A stretch of 64,000 nt of DNA from Duganella phyllosphaerae (GCF_001758785.1 NZ_LROM01000106.1:1-64000), one strand, 5' to 3'. Positions 11,396-20,720 are shown, counted from the stretch's first letter. Translations and numbers: made by a program. The notes: generated by a model from the sequence alone, not told the origin.

Positions 11396-13390
11396 ATGAT
11401 CCGCTTCATACAAGTAAGCCTGATGCGCGGCACCAAGCCGCTGCTGGAACAAGTCGACGTTACCCTCAACCCGGGCGACAAGATCGGCCTGATCGGCGCC
11501 AATGGCGCCGGCAAATCGAGCCTGTTCGCCATGATGCGCGGCGAGCTCCATCCCGACCAGGGCGAAATCGACTTCCCGGCCAAGTGGCGCGTGGCCCACG
11601 TAGCCCAGGAAACCCCGCCGCTCGAACGCGCGGCACTCGACTACGCGATCGACGGCGACGTCGGCCTGCGCAAGCTCGAAGCCGAACTGGCGCGCCTGGA
11701 AGCGGCGCCCGAGTCGAGCGAAAACGGTATCGCCATCGGTAACATCTACAGCGCACTGGCCGATGCCGACGCTTACACCGTCCAGTCGCGCGGCGAGCAG
11801 CTGCTGCTGGGTCTTGGCTTCACCATCGAACAGATGCAGCGTCCCGTCTCGAGTTTTTCCGGCGGCTGGCGCATGCGCCTGAACCTGGCGCAGGCGCTGA
11901 TGTGCCCATCCGACCTGCTGCTGCTCGATGAACCAACCAATCACCTGGACCTGGACGCCATCATCTGGCTCGAGGACTGGCTCAAACGCTATCCGGGCAC
12001 CCTGCTCATCATCTCCCACGATCGCGACTTCCTCGACGAGGTAGTCAACGTGGTCGTGCACATCGACGAGCGCAAGCTCAAACGCTACTCGGGCAACTAC
12101 TCGTCGTTCGAGCGTCAACGCGCAGCGCAGATGATCCTGGCCGCCGGCGCGCTGGAAAAGCAGCAGCGCAAGCGCGCCCACCTGGAATCGTTCGTCAACC
12201 GCTTCAAGGCGCAAGCCTCCAAGGCGCGCCAGGCGCAAAGCCGCATGAAGGCACTGGCGAAGATGGAAGAACTGGCGCCGCTGCGCGCCGCCGCCGAATT
12301 CTCGTTCGAATTCCGCGAGCCGCTCAGCGCCCCGAACCCGCTGCTGGTGATGGAAGACGTGGACGCCGGCTACAAGATCGAGAACGAGAAAACCGGTGAA
12401 GTCACCACCAAGACCATCGTCAACAACATCAAATTCTCGCTGCAGATCGGCCAACGCATTGGCCTGCTGGGTGTGAACGGCGCCGGTAAATCGACGCTGA
12501 TCAAGACCATCGCCGGTGAACTGGCGCCGCTGACTGGCGACGCCACCATCGGCAAGGGCCTCAATATCGGCTACTTCGCCCAGCACCAGGTGGAGATGCT
12601 GCGCCACGACGAATCACCGCTGTGGCACCTGGCCAAGATCGCCCCGACCGTACGCGAGCAGGAACTGCGTAACTTCCTCGGCGGCTTCAACTTCCCCGGC
12701 ACCATGGTCACCAGCTCGATCGCGCCGTTCTCCGGTGGCGAAAAGGCGCGCCTGGCGCTGGCGCTGATCGTCTGGCAGCGCCCTAACCTGCTGCTGCTCG
12801 ATGAACCAACCAATCACCTCGACCTGGAAACGCGTGAAGCGCTGACCGAGGCGCTGGCGCAGTTCGAAGGCACGCTGGTCGTGGTCTCCCACGATCGCCA
12901 CCTGCTGCGCGCTACCACCGACGAATTCATCATCGTCGCCGACGGCAAGCTGCAACCGTTCGACGGCGACCTGGACGACTACAAGGACTGGCTGTTCAAG
13001 ACCAAGCTCGGTAAGGGCACCGACGTGCTGCCGGCTGCGGGCAAGGCCAACAAGACCGACTTCCCGGTGGCATCGCCGGTGGCGCCGCCGTCGGCCCCTG
13101 TGGTCAACACCAAGGACCAGAAGCGCAAGGAAGCGGAAGACCGCCAGCGCCTGGCCACGCTGCGCAAGCCGCTGGAACAGAAGATCAAGCGCCTGGACGA
13201 CCAGATTGCCAAGCGCAGCGCACAAAAAGCGGAAGTCGATGGCCGCCTGGCCGATGCGACCATCTACGAAGCAGCCAACAAGGCCAAGTTGAAACAGGCG
13301 CTGGCCGACCAGACCTTCTTCACCAAGGACCTGGGCGAGCTGGAAGCACAGTGGCTGCAGTTGCAGGAAGAGCTGGAAGCGCTGGCGTAA
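11396..13390 (+). CDS. yheS: ABC-F ATPase, YheS type
   Basis: A soluble twin-ATPase protein of 664 residues without membrane segments, of the ABC-F family that acts on ribosomes. The first nucleotide-binding domain has GANGAGKS (34-41), SGGWRMRLNLAQAL and LLLLDEPTNHLDLDA. The linker is basic and helical (KARQAQSRMKALAKME). The second domain has GVNGAGKST near 360, SGGEKARLALALIVWQ and a second LLLDEPTNHLD. The C-terminus, from about 560, is a charged coiled coil. The start I-R-F-I-Q-V-S-L-M-R-G and the sequence QETPPLERAALDYAIDGD match YheS more closely than EttA or Uup. The cellular role is likely translation of difficult sequences. Confidence 0.9.
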   Translation: MIRFIQVSLMRGTKPLLEQVDVTLNPGDKIGLIGANGAGKSSLFAMMRGELHPDQGEIDFPAKWRVAHVAQETPPLERAALDYAIDGDVGLRKLEAELARLEAAPESSENGIAIGNIYSALADADAYTVQSRGEQLLLGLGFTIEQMQRPVSSFSGGWRMRLNLAQALMCPSDLLLLDEPTNHLDLDAIIWLEDWLKRYPGTLLIISHDRDFLDEVVNVVVHIDERKLKRYSGNYSSFERQRAAQMILAAGALEKQQRKRAHLESFVNRFKAQASKARQAQSRMKALAKMEELAPLRAAAEFSFEFREPLSAPNPLLVMEDVDAGYKIENEKTGEVTTKTIVNNIKFSLQIGQRIGLLGVNGAGKSTLIKTIAGELAPLTGDATIGKGLNIGYFAQHQVEMLRHDESPLWHLAKIAPTVREQELRNFLGGFNFPGTMVTSSIAPFSGGEKARLALALIVWQRPNLLLLDEPTNHLDLETREALTEALAQFEGTLVVVSHDRHLLRATTDEFIIVADGKLQPFDGDLDDYKDWLFKTKLGKGTDVLPAAGKANKTDFPVASPVAPPSAPVVNTKDQKRKEAEDRQRLATLRKPLEQKIKRLDDQIAKRSAQKAEVDGRLADATIYEAANKAKLKQALADQTFFTKDLGELEAQWLQLQEELEALA

Positions 13391-13399
13391 GCTTTTGTA

Positions 13400-13933
13400 T
13401 CAAGCCGCCTGGCGTGGGGTGCAGGGAAATTTGCGGATCGACATCAGCTTGTCGATATCGACCACGATCAGGCGGCGGCCATCGACCGCGCCGATGCCGA
13501 GCAGGTAATCAACCTGCGGCGCAACCGCTGGCGGCGTATCGGCCAGCGGTATCGGCTGCAACTGCGCCATCGTCAGCGACACGATGTCGGTCACGCCATC
13601 GACCACCATCCCCATCACGCAGCTCGACAGCTTTAAAATGATCACGTCCGTCAGCGGATCGTGTTTCGGTGGCCGTGGGCCGAAAGCGATGCGCATGTCG
13701 ACAATCGGCATGATCACGCCGCGCGAGACCGCCACGCCGCTGATGATTTCCCCGTCCGCCGAAAAACGCTCGAGCTCCTTGAGCGGCCGCAGTTCCTGCA
13801 CCTTGTCGAAGTCGAGCGCGTAATCGAGGCCGCCGAGCCGGAACACCAGGTATTGCCGCGCGGTCGCTGCGGCGGTGCCGGCGACTGCAATGGCGGTGGA
13901 CGTTTGCGTAGCTGGGTGGGAGATGCGCGACAT
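13400..13933 (-). CDS. CheW-like chemotaxis coupling protein
   Basis: The 177-residue protein has a single CheW domain. The core segments LVFRLGGLDYALDFDKVQEL, IISGVAVSRGVIMPIVDMR and GMVVDGVTDIVSL are typical of proteins that couple chemoreceptors to a CheA kinase. The start at 13933 is chosen because AAAGGA lies about six bases upstream; an in-frame ATG at 13978 lacks such a site. No other chemotaxis genes adjoin it, so the receptor-kinase array it serves is elsewhere. The N-terminal 25 residues are Ala/Thr-rich and probably disordered. The gene is convergent with the ABC-F gene. Confidence 0.88.
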   Translation of the reverse strand: MSRISHPATQTSTAIAVAGTAAATARQYLVFRLGGLDYALDFDKVQELRPLKELERFSADGEIISGVAVSRGVIMPIVDMRIAFGPRPPKHDPLTDVIILKLSSCVMGMVVDGVTDIVSLTMAQLQPIPLADTPPAVAPQVDYLLGIGAVDGRRLIVVDIDKLMSIRKFPCTPRQAA

Positions 13934-14048
13934 GATGATCCTTTCGTCCTCGGGCGTGCGGTAACAGGCATGTGCCATGGTAGCCGCGCCGCCCGCTGCG
14001 GATGTTGACTGGAATCAACTTTCACAGGGCGCGCTGCGGCCTGTTTGC

Positions 14049-14054
14049 TACAAT
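14049..14054 (+). promoter_or_regulatory. -10 hexamer six bases before the arfB start
   Basis: TACAAT is followed by six bases (GCGCCG) and then the arfB ATG. Initiation at the usual distance would place +1 on the A of ATG, giving a leaderless message. The -35 region is poor. Confidence 0.5.
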
Positions 14055-14060
14055 GCGCCG

Positions 14061-14459
14061 ATGAACCAGCAGATCGACATCAACGAGGTGGAACTGAACG
14101 CCATCCGCGCGCAGGGACCGGGCGGCCAGAACGTCAACAAGGTCTCCAGCGCAGTGCACCTGCGCTTTGCCATCGCCACCTCCTCGCTGCCCGAACACAT
14201 CAAGGAACGCCTGCTGGCCCTGCGCGACAGCCGCATCACGCGCGATGGCGTGGTGGTGATCAAGGCCCAGCAGTCGCGCAGCCAGGAAGCCAACAAGGAA
14301 GACGCGCTGCGGCGCCTGCAGGAACTGGTGGACAGCGTGGCGGTACTGCCAGCCATCCGCCGCGCCACCAAGCCCACGCGCGGTTCGCAACGCCGCCGTC
14401 TGGACGGCAAAGCCAAAGACGGCGAGCGCAAGCAACTGCGCGGCAAGGTGACGCTGTAG
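14061..14459 (+). CDS. arfB: alternative ribosome-rescue factor ArfB (YaeJ)
   Basis: ArfB is a codon-independent peptidyl-tRNA hydrolase that frees ribosomes stalled at mRNA ends. The 132-residue protein has GGQ (21-23) in the conserved segment GPGGQNVNKV, which positions the catalytic glutamine in the peptidyl transferase centre. It also has the long basic C-terminal tail (SQRRRLDGKAKDGERKQLRGK) that enters the empty mRNA channel. It lacks the extra domains of RF1 and RF2. The ATG at 14061 gives the normal length. There is no clear ribosome binding site; a -10 hexamer ends six bases upstream. Confidence 0.93.
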   Translation: MNQQIDINEVELNAIRAQGPGGQNVNKVSSAVHLRFAIATSSLPEHIKERLLALRDSRITRDGVVVIKAQQSRSQEANKEDALRRLQELVDSVAVLPAIRRATKPTRGSQRRRLDGKAKDGERKQLRGKVTL

Positions 14460-15236
14460 TCAGGCGGCCATGGTCATGGCCGCCCGCACGCACTGGTGCA
14501 ATCCCAGCCCGATCAGGGCGATAAAGAAGCAGCGCCGGAACACCGCAGCCGACATGCGCTGGCGCAGCCACTGGCCCACCACGATGCCCAGCGCCGCCGG
14601 CAGCAACGCCAATAGTGAGCCAGTGGCGGCGCCCGCGTGCCAGTCGCCGCGCCAGGCCAGCATGGCCGCCAGCGCCAGCGTCGATACCGTAAAGCTCAGG
14701 CCCAGCGCCTGCACCAGGTCTTCGCGGTCGAGGTCCAGCGCCTGCAAGTACGGTGCGGCCGGCATGATGAAGACGCCAGTGGTGCTGGCGATGGCGCCGG
14801 TGGCCAGGCCGGCCAGCGGCCCCGCCCAGCGCTGCGCCGCCTGCGGCACCCGGCCGCGCCAGCCCGACAGGCCCAATGTGCCGTAACCGGCCAGCAGCAC
14901 GCCGAGCACCGCCGGTGTCCATGCCGCCTCACTACCTGTGCCGGCGCCTGGCGCGAGCAGCAGCCACCCACCGATGGCGGTGCCCACTCAAGTGGCCAGC
15001 AGCATCGGCCGCAGCCGGCGCCACAGCGGGTAGAGCGCCGGGCCGGTGGCCAGTTGCCATACGTTCGTCAACGCCGAAGGCACGATCAGCAAGGCTGCCG
15101 CTTCCAGCGGCGCCATCTTCAACGACAGCAAGGCCACTGCAACCGTGGGCAGCCCCATCCCGGTCACGCCCTTGACCAGGCCAGCCAGCACGAAAACCAG
15201 CGCAATAAACAGAGTCATGTTGTCCATGAACGCCAT
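14460..15236 (-). pseudogene. TauE/SafE-family permease, split by an in-frame TGA
   Basis: Two adjacent open segments lie in the same frame: 15236 down to 14991, and 14987 down to 14460. They are separated only by a TGA at 14990-14988. Together they make a protein of about 258 residues with eight hydrophobic helices and the early glycine-rich LAGLVKGVTGMGLP, typical of TauE/SafE sulfite or sulfonate exporters. The join reads L-L-A-T, stop, V-G-T-A-I-G-G-W, and one G-to-A change from TGG would create it. An AGGAGG precedes the start at 15236. Either the gene is freshly inactivated, or the base is an error, or the stop is read through. The divergent LysR gene is intact. Confidence 0.75.
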
Positions 15237-15307
15237 TGTCCTCCTGCGGAGCGCTGCTGCAAATGTGGAATATACTGAGGCAGACTTCGTCATTGACATA
15301 GGCTGCC

Positions 15308-16201
15308 ATGCGTTTCGACCTGACCGACCTGCAACTGTTCGCCCACATCGCCGACAGCGGCAGCATCACCGCCGGCGCCCGGCTGGCGCATTTGGCGCTG
15401 CCATCGGCCAGCGCCCGCGTGCGCGGCCTGGAGCAAGCGCTGGGCGTACCGCTGCTGCGACGCGGCCGCCGCGGCGTGGAACCCACCGAGGCCGGACTGG
15501 CGCTGCTGCGTCACGCGCGCATCATCGGCCGCCAGGTGGAAGACCTGCGCGGCGACCTGGCGCAGTTCGCCGATGGCTTGAAGGGGCAAATTCGACTGCT
15601 GTGCAACACCTCGGCCATGACCGAATTTTTGCCCGATGCGCTGGCCGCGTTCCTGGCTGCCCATCCGGGCCTGGGCGTGGACCTGGAAGAGCGGCCAAGT
15701 CGCGACATCGTGCAGGCCGTGGCCGAGGGGGTAGCCGACATCGGCATCATCACCGATGCGGTGGACAGCGCTGCGCTGCAGACCTTCGCGGTCTGCGACG
15801 ACACCCTGGTGCTGGCGATGGCGCGCAATCATCCGCTGGCGCGGCAACTGGGCCAGCGCCGCAGCATGGCGTTTGCCGATGCGCTCGATCACGATTTTCT
15901 GGGGCTGGCTGGCGACAGCGCGCTGCAACAGTACGCCACCGGCCAGGCGGCGCGGCTGGGGCGGCGCCTGCATTGCAACATCAGGCTGCGCAGCTTCGAG
16001 GCGGTGTGCCGCATGTGCGCTGCCGGCGCCGGTGTGGCGCTGCTGCCGGCAACGGCGGCGCACCGCCATGATGACGAACGTTTGCTGAAAACGGTAAAGT
16101 TGACCGACGACTGGGCCGCGCGCAAGCTGCTGGTCTGCGTGCGCGACCGGAGCACCCTGCCCGCCCCGGCGCGTGAACTGCTGGCAGCGCTGCTGGATTA
16201 A
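15308..16201 (+). CDS. LysR-family transcriptional regulator
   Basis: The 297-residue protein has the LysR winged helix-turn-helix at residues 1-60 (LQLFAHIADSGSITAGARLAHLALPSASARVRGLEQALGV in outline). A periplasmic-binding-protein-like effector domain follows from about 90. It is divergent from the TauE/SafE permease gene with a 71-base gap, the classical arrangement for a LysR regulator and its target transporter. A TATACT hexamer at 15271-15276 is a possible -10. The inducer is unknown; if the exporter is truly dead, the regulator has lost its nearest target. Its stop overlaps the stop of the convergent FapA gene. Confidence 0.92.
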   Translation: MRFDLTDLQLFAHIADSGSITAGARLAHLALPSASARVRGLEQALGVPLLRRGRRGVEPTEAGLALLRHARIIGRQVEDLRGDLAQFADGLKGQIRLLCNTSAMTEFLPDALAAFLAAHPGLGVDLEERPSRDIVQAVAEGVADIGIITDAVDSAALQTFAVCDDTLVLAMARNHPLARQLGQRRSMAFADALDHDFLGLAGDSALQQYATGQAARLGRRLHCNIRLRSFEAVCRMCAAGAGVALLPATAAHRHDDERLLKTVKLTDDWAARKLLVCVRDRSTLPAPARELLAALLD

Positions 16202-18063
16202 TCGCCCTGTGGCGGCGCCCAGTGAACAGGCCCGACGCTGCCGAAGAACAGCGAAGGCGTACCCGCTGCCGACGCCCGCACCCTGGCCTTGATTTCCTTG
16301 GGCGAGTAATCGTAGGGCGCCATGCCGTCGGGCACGTACGTCATCGGCCGCAATTGCACTTCGCCCTGCAGCAGCACGACCGAGCAGTGCGATTTGCCGA
16401 TCAATGTGCGCTTGTCACGTTCTGCCTGCGCCACTTCGGCGCGCGCCTGTTCTTCCTGTACCTGCGCGGCCTTGAGCGCGAGCGAAATGCGCCCCACCGA
16501 GCGCAGCGCCGGGCCCACGGCGGTGGCCATGCGGTGGAACAGCGGCTCCTGCTCCGGCGTGAGCACCACTTCGCGCTTGCGCACGCGGGTGGCCAGGGTG
16601 AGGTAGTTGCGCACCTCGGCCTGGCTGGTGATGGCATCCATCTCCTGCTTGTGCTGGGCCGCTTCGCGCTGGGCTGCCGCTACCCTCGGCAGCAGGTCTG
16701 CCACGCGCTTGTCGTAGGCGGCGGTGTCGGGCACCAGCACGTACAGCAGCATCTCGCTTTGCTTGCGCGGGCCGGCGTGAACGATCTCGATGGAGCGTGC
16801 GGCAATCGCGCAGCCTTCGGCCACCTTGATCACCACCTCGTCGGCCATGATCTCGCAGTTGATGGCCTCACCGATCACCACCCTGGTGCCGGAGATGACG
16901 CAGTTCTCGGCGCGGGTGAGCGCGATCTCGCCTTTTTTGGTTTGCAGCACCGCGCCCGAGGCCACGCCGCGCACGCGGATGCCGCCGTCGGCATTCAGGG
17001 CCGTGCCCCCCATCAGGTTGCTGTTGAGGGAAATGTCGCCGCCACGCGACTCGATGCCGCCGTAGACATCGCCGTGGATGGTGATGTTGCCGCCTTCAAC
17101 CTTGCGCTGCTCCTGCACCGCGCCGAATTCTTCATACTCGCCGGTCAACTGCAAATTGCCGGTGGTGCGGGCGCTCACGCCCTCGCGGCTGATGATCTTG
17201 GGACCGATCGAGATGCGGCGGGTCTTGGGATCCACGCTGAGAAAACCTTCGACCGACGACACCAGGTATTCGCCATCGCGAAAGTTTTCGATCATCGTGC
17301 CCTCGCCGGCCACCGACGTCAGCTCCAGGTCCTTGGGCGCCGGCGGGTCGATCACCGCCCCCGACATCTCGAAACCGCGCACGCCCGGCACGGGCGGCAC
17401 CTTGCGCAGCAGCTTGACCTGCGGTTTGACCTGCGGGAAGCGGTTCTGGAATGTCTGTAAATCGAGCCGGCCATCCGACTTTTCGCGCGGGGCGTCGCTG
17501 CGATGGATGTCGCGCGAGACTTCCACGATGGCGGCGTCGCGTCCGGGCATGGCATTCAGGCGCCGGGCCACCGTGATGCGCGCCACGCGGCCGGTGGCGA
17601 TCACGTCGCGCACCGCCGGCGCGTCGATGCCGAAGCGGATGCCCTTGATCCACATGTCGGCGACAAATTCGTCGAAATTCAGGCGCGCCGGCTGCGAAGG
17701 CAGGCCGGGCACGTCGAAGTACACCTGCTCGAAATAATATTCGGCCTCGCCGCCGATGACCTTGACGCTCTTGTACAACTGGCGGCGCGCGGGATGAAAC
17801 GGCTCGATGCGGTCGGCAAAACGCAGCAGCGGACGCTCGGCCAGCGCGGGTGGCAAGTCGGGACCGGCGTTGTAGACCATCTTGGTGAAGACGGCGTAGT
17901 GCAGCCCCACGAAGCAGGCGCCGCCAAGGAAGATCTGGCCGACTGCGGCCAGGCGCGCCACGGGCGTGGCAGCAACGTCGAAGTAGATGCCATCATCACG
18001 CTTGACGAGCGCTGCGGGCAGTTCGCCCTCGGCGCCTGAATTCAACGTCGTTGCGTTTGACAC
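16198..18063 (-). CDS. FapA family (DUF342) protein, paralogue 2
   Basis: This 621-residue protein belongs to the FapA/DUF342 group, first described as affecting polar flagellar assembly and chemosensory positioning. The central repeat-rich stretch, roughly residues 270-420, reads as a right-handed beta-helix (GGNITIHGDVYGGIESRGGDISLNS in outline). It is followed by a long helical coiled-coil part (about 450-550) and a tail ending HWAPPQGD. The N-terminal region carries DGIYFDV, shared with the upstream paralogue. The GTG at 18063 is preferred because GGGGA precedes it; a GTG at 18108 has no visible site. It lies some 80 bases after its paralogue, on the same strand. Confidence 0.82.
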   Translation of the reverse strand: MSNATTLNSGAEGELPAALVKRDDGIYFDVAATPVARLAAVGQIFLGGACFVGLHYAVFTKMVYNAGPDLPPALAERPLLRFADRIEPFHPARRQLYKSVKVIGGEAEYYFEQVYFDVPGLPSQPARLNFDEFVADMWIKGIRFGIDAPAVRDVIATGRVARITVARRLNAMPGRDAAIVEVSRDIHRSDAPREKSDGRLDLQTFQNRFPQVKPQVKLLRKVPPVPGVRGFEMSGAVIDPPAPKDLELTSVAGEGTMIENFRDGEYLVSSVEGFLSVDPKTRRISIGPKIISREGVSARTTGNLQLTGEYEEFGAVQEQRKVEGGNITIHGDVYGGIESRGGDISLNSNLMGGTALNADGGIRVRGVASGAVLQTKKGEIALTRAENCVISGTRVVIGEAINCEIMADEVVIKVAEGCAIAARSIEIVHAGPRKQSEMLLYVLVPDTAAYDKRVADLLPRVAAAQREAAQHKQEMDAITSQAEVRNYLTLATRVRKREVVLTPEQEPLFHRMATAVGPALRSVGRISLALKAAQVQEEQARAEVAQAERDKRTLIGKSHCSVVLLQGEVQLRPMTYVPDGMAPYDYSPKEIKARVRASAAGTPSLFFGSVGPVHWAPPQGD

Positions 18064-18145
18064 GGTATTCCCCACGAAGATGTACGTCGGAGCGGAGCGC
18101 TCCTTCACTTTTTTAATATGTCCTATAGCCTAGCATGAACCGCCG

Positions 18146-20104
18146 TCATTGTGTACTTGCCGAGGGGTCCAGGTGCCAGTTCAGCGCCCCCTCGCTTTCC
18201 CAGAACAGCACCGCGCCGCCGGCCGGTGTGCCGCGCAGGCGCTGCTTGATGTCCTTGGCCGGCAGTTGCGCCAATGGCGGCAAGGCGCCGGCGCCGGGGC
18301 CAGTGCTCGCAGCAGCCACCGGGTAAGGCATGGTACGCACCACGGTCTCGCCGCTGACCATGTGCAAGCCGCAGCGCGCGGTCCCCGCAGCCGCCAGCTT
18401 TTGCGCCATCACGCTGTCGATGCGGTCGCACAGCAGTTTTTGCTGGGTGAGCGCGATCTGGCCATCCTTCTTCAAACGGTCGAGCGCCTGCATCGGCTCG
18501 GCCACGCCGGCGGCGATCTTGCGCAGGATGTGCGCCTGCTCGGGCGACACGGTCAGTTCCTGGTTGCGCAGCTTCTGCGCCAGCGCCAGGTAGCGCCGCA
18601 TGTCAGGCAGCGCCGAGATGCGCGCCGCTTCTTCTTCGTGGCCTGCCAGCGCACGCGCCAGTTCGCCCCGGCGCAGTTCGAGCTCGGCGAGCTCCTGGTC
18701 GAAGCGGGCGACGTCGCGCAGCAGCACGTACACCACCATCTCGGTGCGGCGGCGCGGGCCGGCGCATTCGATTTCCACGTCGCGCCCGGCCACCGCGCAA
18801 CCTTCGGCGGTGGCGATGCGCAGCGCATCGGCGACGATCTCGCAATTGGACGCCTCGCCGATGGTCACGCTGCCGCCGGAGATGATGCAGTTCTCGGCGC
18901 GCGCCACGGTGATGGCGCCGCTGCCGGTGTGGATCACCGCATTGGAAGCCACGCCGGCGATGGTGATCGGACCGTTGGCGTTGCGGATGCTGCCGCCCAC
19001 CAGGTTCCGGTCCAGCACCACGGCGCCACCGCGCGAGTGGATGTTGCCGTAGACGTTGCCGTGCACCGTGACGTCGCCGCCGGTCACGTCGCGCTGCTCC
19101 TGCACGTCGCCATATTCTTCGTAAGCGCCGGCCAGTTCCAGGTTGCCGGTGGTGCGCCCACTGACGCCGTCGAGACTGACGATCTTGTCGGTCACCGACA
19201 CCCGATGGGACTTGGGATCCACGGCCAGAAAACCCTCGCGGGTCGAGACGATGTAGTCGCCATCGGCCAGCTGCTGCACCTCGGTGCCGTCGCCGGCCAA
19301 GTGGCCCAGCACCAGGTCGGCCGGAGGCGCCGGCGCCGTCATGCGGCCGGCCAGGTCGAACCCCGGCAGGCCTGGCGCGGCAGGTACTTTTTTCAGCAGC
19401 CGCACGCCGGCCTTGATTTGCGGGAAGCGGTTCTCGAAACTGTGCAGGTCGATGCGGCCGTCGGCGCGGGCCTTGGGAGCGTCGCTGCGGTGCAGCGCGT
19501 CCGACACCTCGAGCACCGTGGCGTCTTGCCCCGGCTCCGGTTCGAGGTCGGTGGCAAAGGTAATCCGTTCGGCCTTGGGCGCCTTGATGGCGTTGGACAC
19601 CGCCGCCACGTCGATGCCGAAGCGGATCCCGTGGCCCCACATGGCGGCGACGAATTCGTCGACGTCGAGCCGCGCCACGCGCTCGGGCAGCACGGTGCCG
19701 TCGGCCAGCACTTCCTCGTCGAGGAACAGCGGCTCGAAATAATATTCGGCATAGCCACGGCCCGGCTTGGGCGGCTTGTAGAGCGGCAGGCGGCTGGCAG
19801 GGATCTGGCGCGCAGCGGTGGCCAGGCGCACGGCCTGGGTCTGTATCTGGTTCTGGTTCTCGGCCAGGCCAAGATCGGGACCGACGTCGTACAGCGCCTT
19901 GATCAGTACCGGGTAAGACAGCCCTGCCAGGCAGAAGCCGGCAGCGTATACCTGGTTGATGGCGGCGGCGCGCGCCGGCGGCGGCAGGCCGAGGTCGATA
20001 TAAATGCCGTCGGGGCGCTGGATCAGGCCCATGGGCAAGCTCGCGTCAGGCGCGGATAGCGCGGACACGGCCGATAGCGCTGCGGTTGCAACGTCTTGGA
20101 CCAC
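18146..20104 (-). CDS. FapA family (DUF342) protein, paralogue 1
   Basis: The 652 residues have the same plan as the next gene: an N-terminal domain with RPDGIYIDLGLPP, a middle segment with EYYFEPLF, the beta-helical repeats (GGDVTVHGNVYGNIHSRGG in outline, about 300-430), then a coiled coil with AHILRKIAAGV, and a tail ending LNWHLDP. The two proteins align along their whole length, with matching EYYFE, RIDLHSFENRFPQ / RLDLQTFQNRFPQ and SVDPK/AVDPK steps, so they arose by tandem duplication. The GTG start at 20104 has a strong GGAGGAAG before it. No flagellar gene lies nearby. About 200 AT-rich bases upstream probably hold the promoter. Confidence 0.85.
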   Translation of the reverse strand: MVQDVATAALSAVSALSAPDASLPMGLIQRPDGIYIDLGLPPPARAAAINQVYAAGFCLAGLSYPVLIKALYDVGPDLGLAENQNQIQTQAVRLATAARQIPASRLPLYKPPKPGRGYAEYYFEPLFLDEEVLADGTVLPERVARLDVDEFVAAMWGHGIRFGIDVAAVSNAIKAPKAERITFATDLEPEPGQDATVLEVSDALHRSDAPKARADGRIDLHSFENRFPQIKAGVRLLKKVPAAPGLPGFDLAGRMTAPAPPADLVLGHLAGDGTEVQQLADGDYIVSTREGFLAVDPKSHRVSVTDKIVSLDGVSGRTTGNLELAGAYEEYGDVQEQRDVTGGDVTVHGNVYGNIHSRGGAVVLDRNLVGGSIRNANGPITIAGVASNAVIHTGSGAITVARAENCIISGGSVTIGEASNCEIVADALRIATAEGCAVAGRDVEIECAGPRRRTEMVVYVLLRDVARFDQELAELELRRGELARALAGHEEEAARISALPDMRRYLALAQKLRNQELTVSPEQAHILRKIAAGVAEPMQALDRLKKDGQIALTQQKLLCDRIDSVMAQKLAAAGTARCGLHMVSGETVVRTMPYPVAAASTGPGAGALPPLAQLPAKDIKQRLRGTPAGGAVLFWESEGALNWHLDPSASTQ

Positions 20105-20246
20105 GATCTTCCTCCAGAAGGATCACGCGGCCGAAAGGCATTGCGTGCAATAAACTAATATTACACTTAGTCAATCAAAAGGGAAGAAATATCATATTGA
20201 GGAATATGCAATGTGATTAAATTTCCACACCTCGATATCTCCGATA

Positions 20247-20281
20247 CAAAAACGCCCGCCGTGATCAGCATGGCGGGCGTT
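20247..20281 (-). terminator. Rho-independent terminator of the small exported-protein gene
   Basis: On the minus strand, AACGCCCGCC and GGCGGGCGTT pair perfectly over ten bases around an eleven-base loop, and TTTTTG follows. It sits 26 bases after the stop of the repeat-rich exported protein. The rest of the gap 20105-20246 is AT-rich and may carry the promoter of the FapA pair; I see no gene in it. Confidence 0.85.
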
Positions 20282-20306
20282 GATGAGAGTGTAACTGGCG
20301 GTAGTT

Positions 20307-20720
20307 CTAGCGGCGCGGTGGCAGCGCGTAAACTTCGGCGCCGGCCTCGTTGATCTGGCGCCGCAGGTCGCGCCGTTCGTCAGCGGTCATCCGGCCCACA
20401 CGACGATTCATCTCGGCGTTACGATTGTTTTCCTGCATGGCGCGGCGCTGTTCCTCGGCGCGCGACTCGTAGCTGCGCGGGTCGAGCTGGCGCTGGTCCT
20501 GACGCTGATCTTGACGCATATCCTGGCGCTGGTCCTGTCGCATGTCCTGGCGCATCTCCTGACGCAAGTCCTGCTGGCGCATGGCTTGCTGGCCCGGCTG
20601 GCCGGCCGAATGGGCGGGCGCCGCCAGCACACCGCAGCACACCACGATGGCAGCCATGGTATATCGAACGCAAAAAGATGCGCTTGCAGCCGCGTGTATT
20701 TTTTTGAGGTCGATGAACAT
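20307..20720 (-). CDS. small exported protein with R-Q-D-x tandem repeats
   Basis: This 137-residue protein is not recognised. A leader of about 39 residues (MFIDLKK..., hydrophobic AAIVVCCGVLAA, ending A-H-S-A) suggests export. The mature part begins with a four-residue repeat, R-Q-D/E-x, about nine times (RQDMRQDQRQDMRQDQRQ in part), then an Arg- and Glu-rich region ending MTADERRDLRRQINEAG. That last motif resembles short periplasmic proteins with a conserved R-R-D-L-R-R-Q-I helix. The start at 20720 has AGGA five bases upstream. The repeat DNA has a 12-base period and could expand or shrink. It is divergent from ompR, with an OmpR-like box between the two. Confidence 0.65.
   Translation of the reverse strand: MFIDLKKIHAAASASFCVRYTMAAIVVCCGVLAAPAHSAGQPGQQAMRQQDLRQEMRQDMRQDQRQDMRQDQRQDQRQLDPRSYESRAEEQRRAMQENNRNAEMNRRVGRMTADERRDLRRQINEAGAEVYALPPRR

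Noticed and set aside
13400-16201. A mobile element carrying the arfB-permease-LysR genes
   Set aside because: I found no transposase, integrase, tRNA end or flanking direct repeat, and base composition does not differ visibly from the surroundings.
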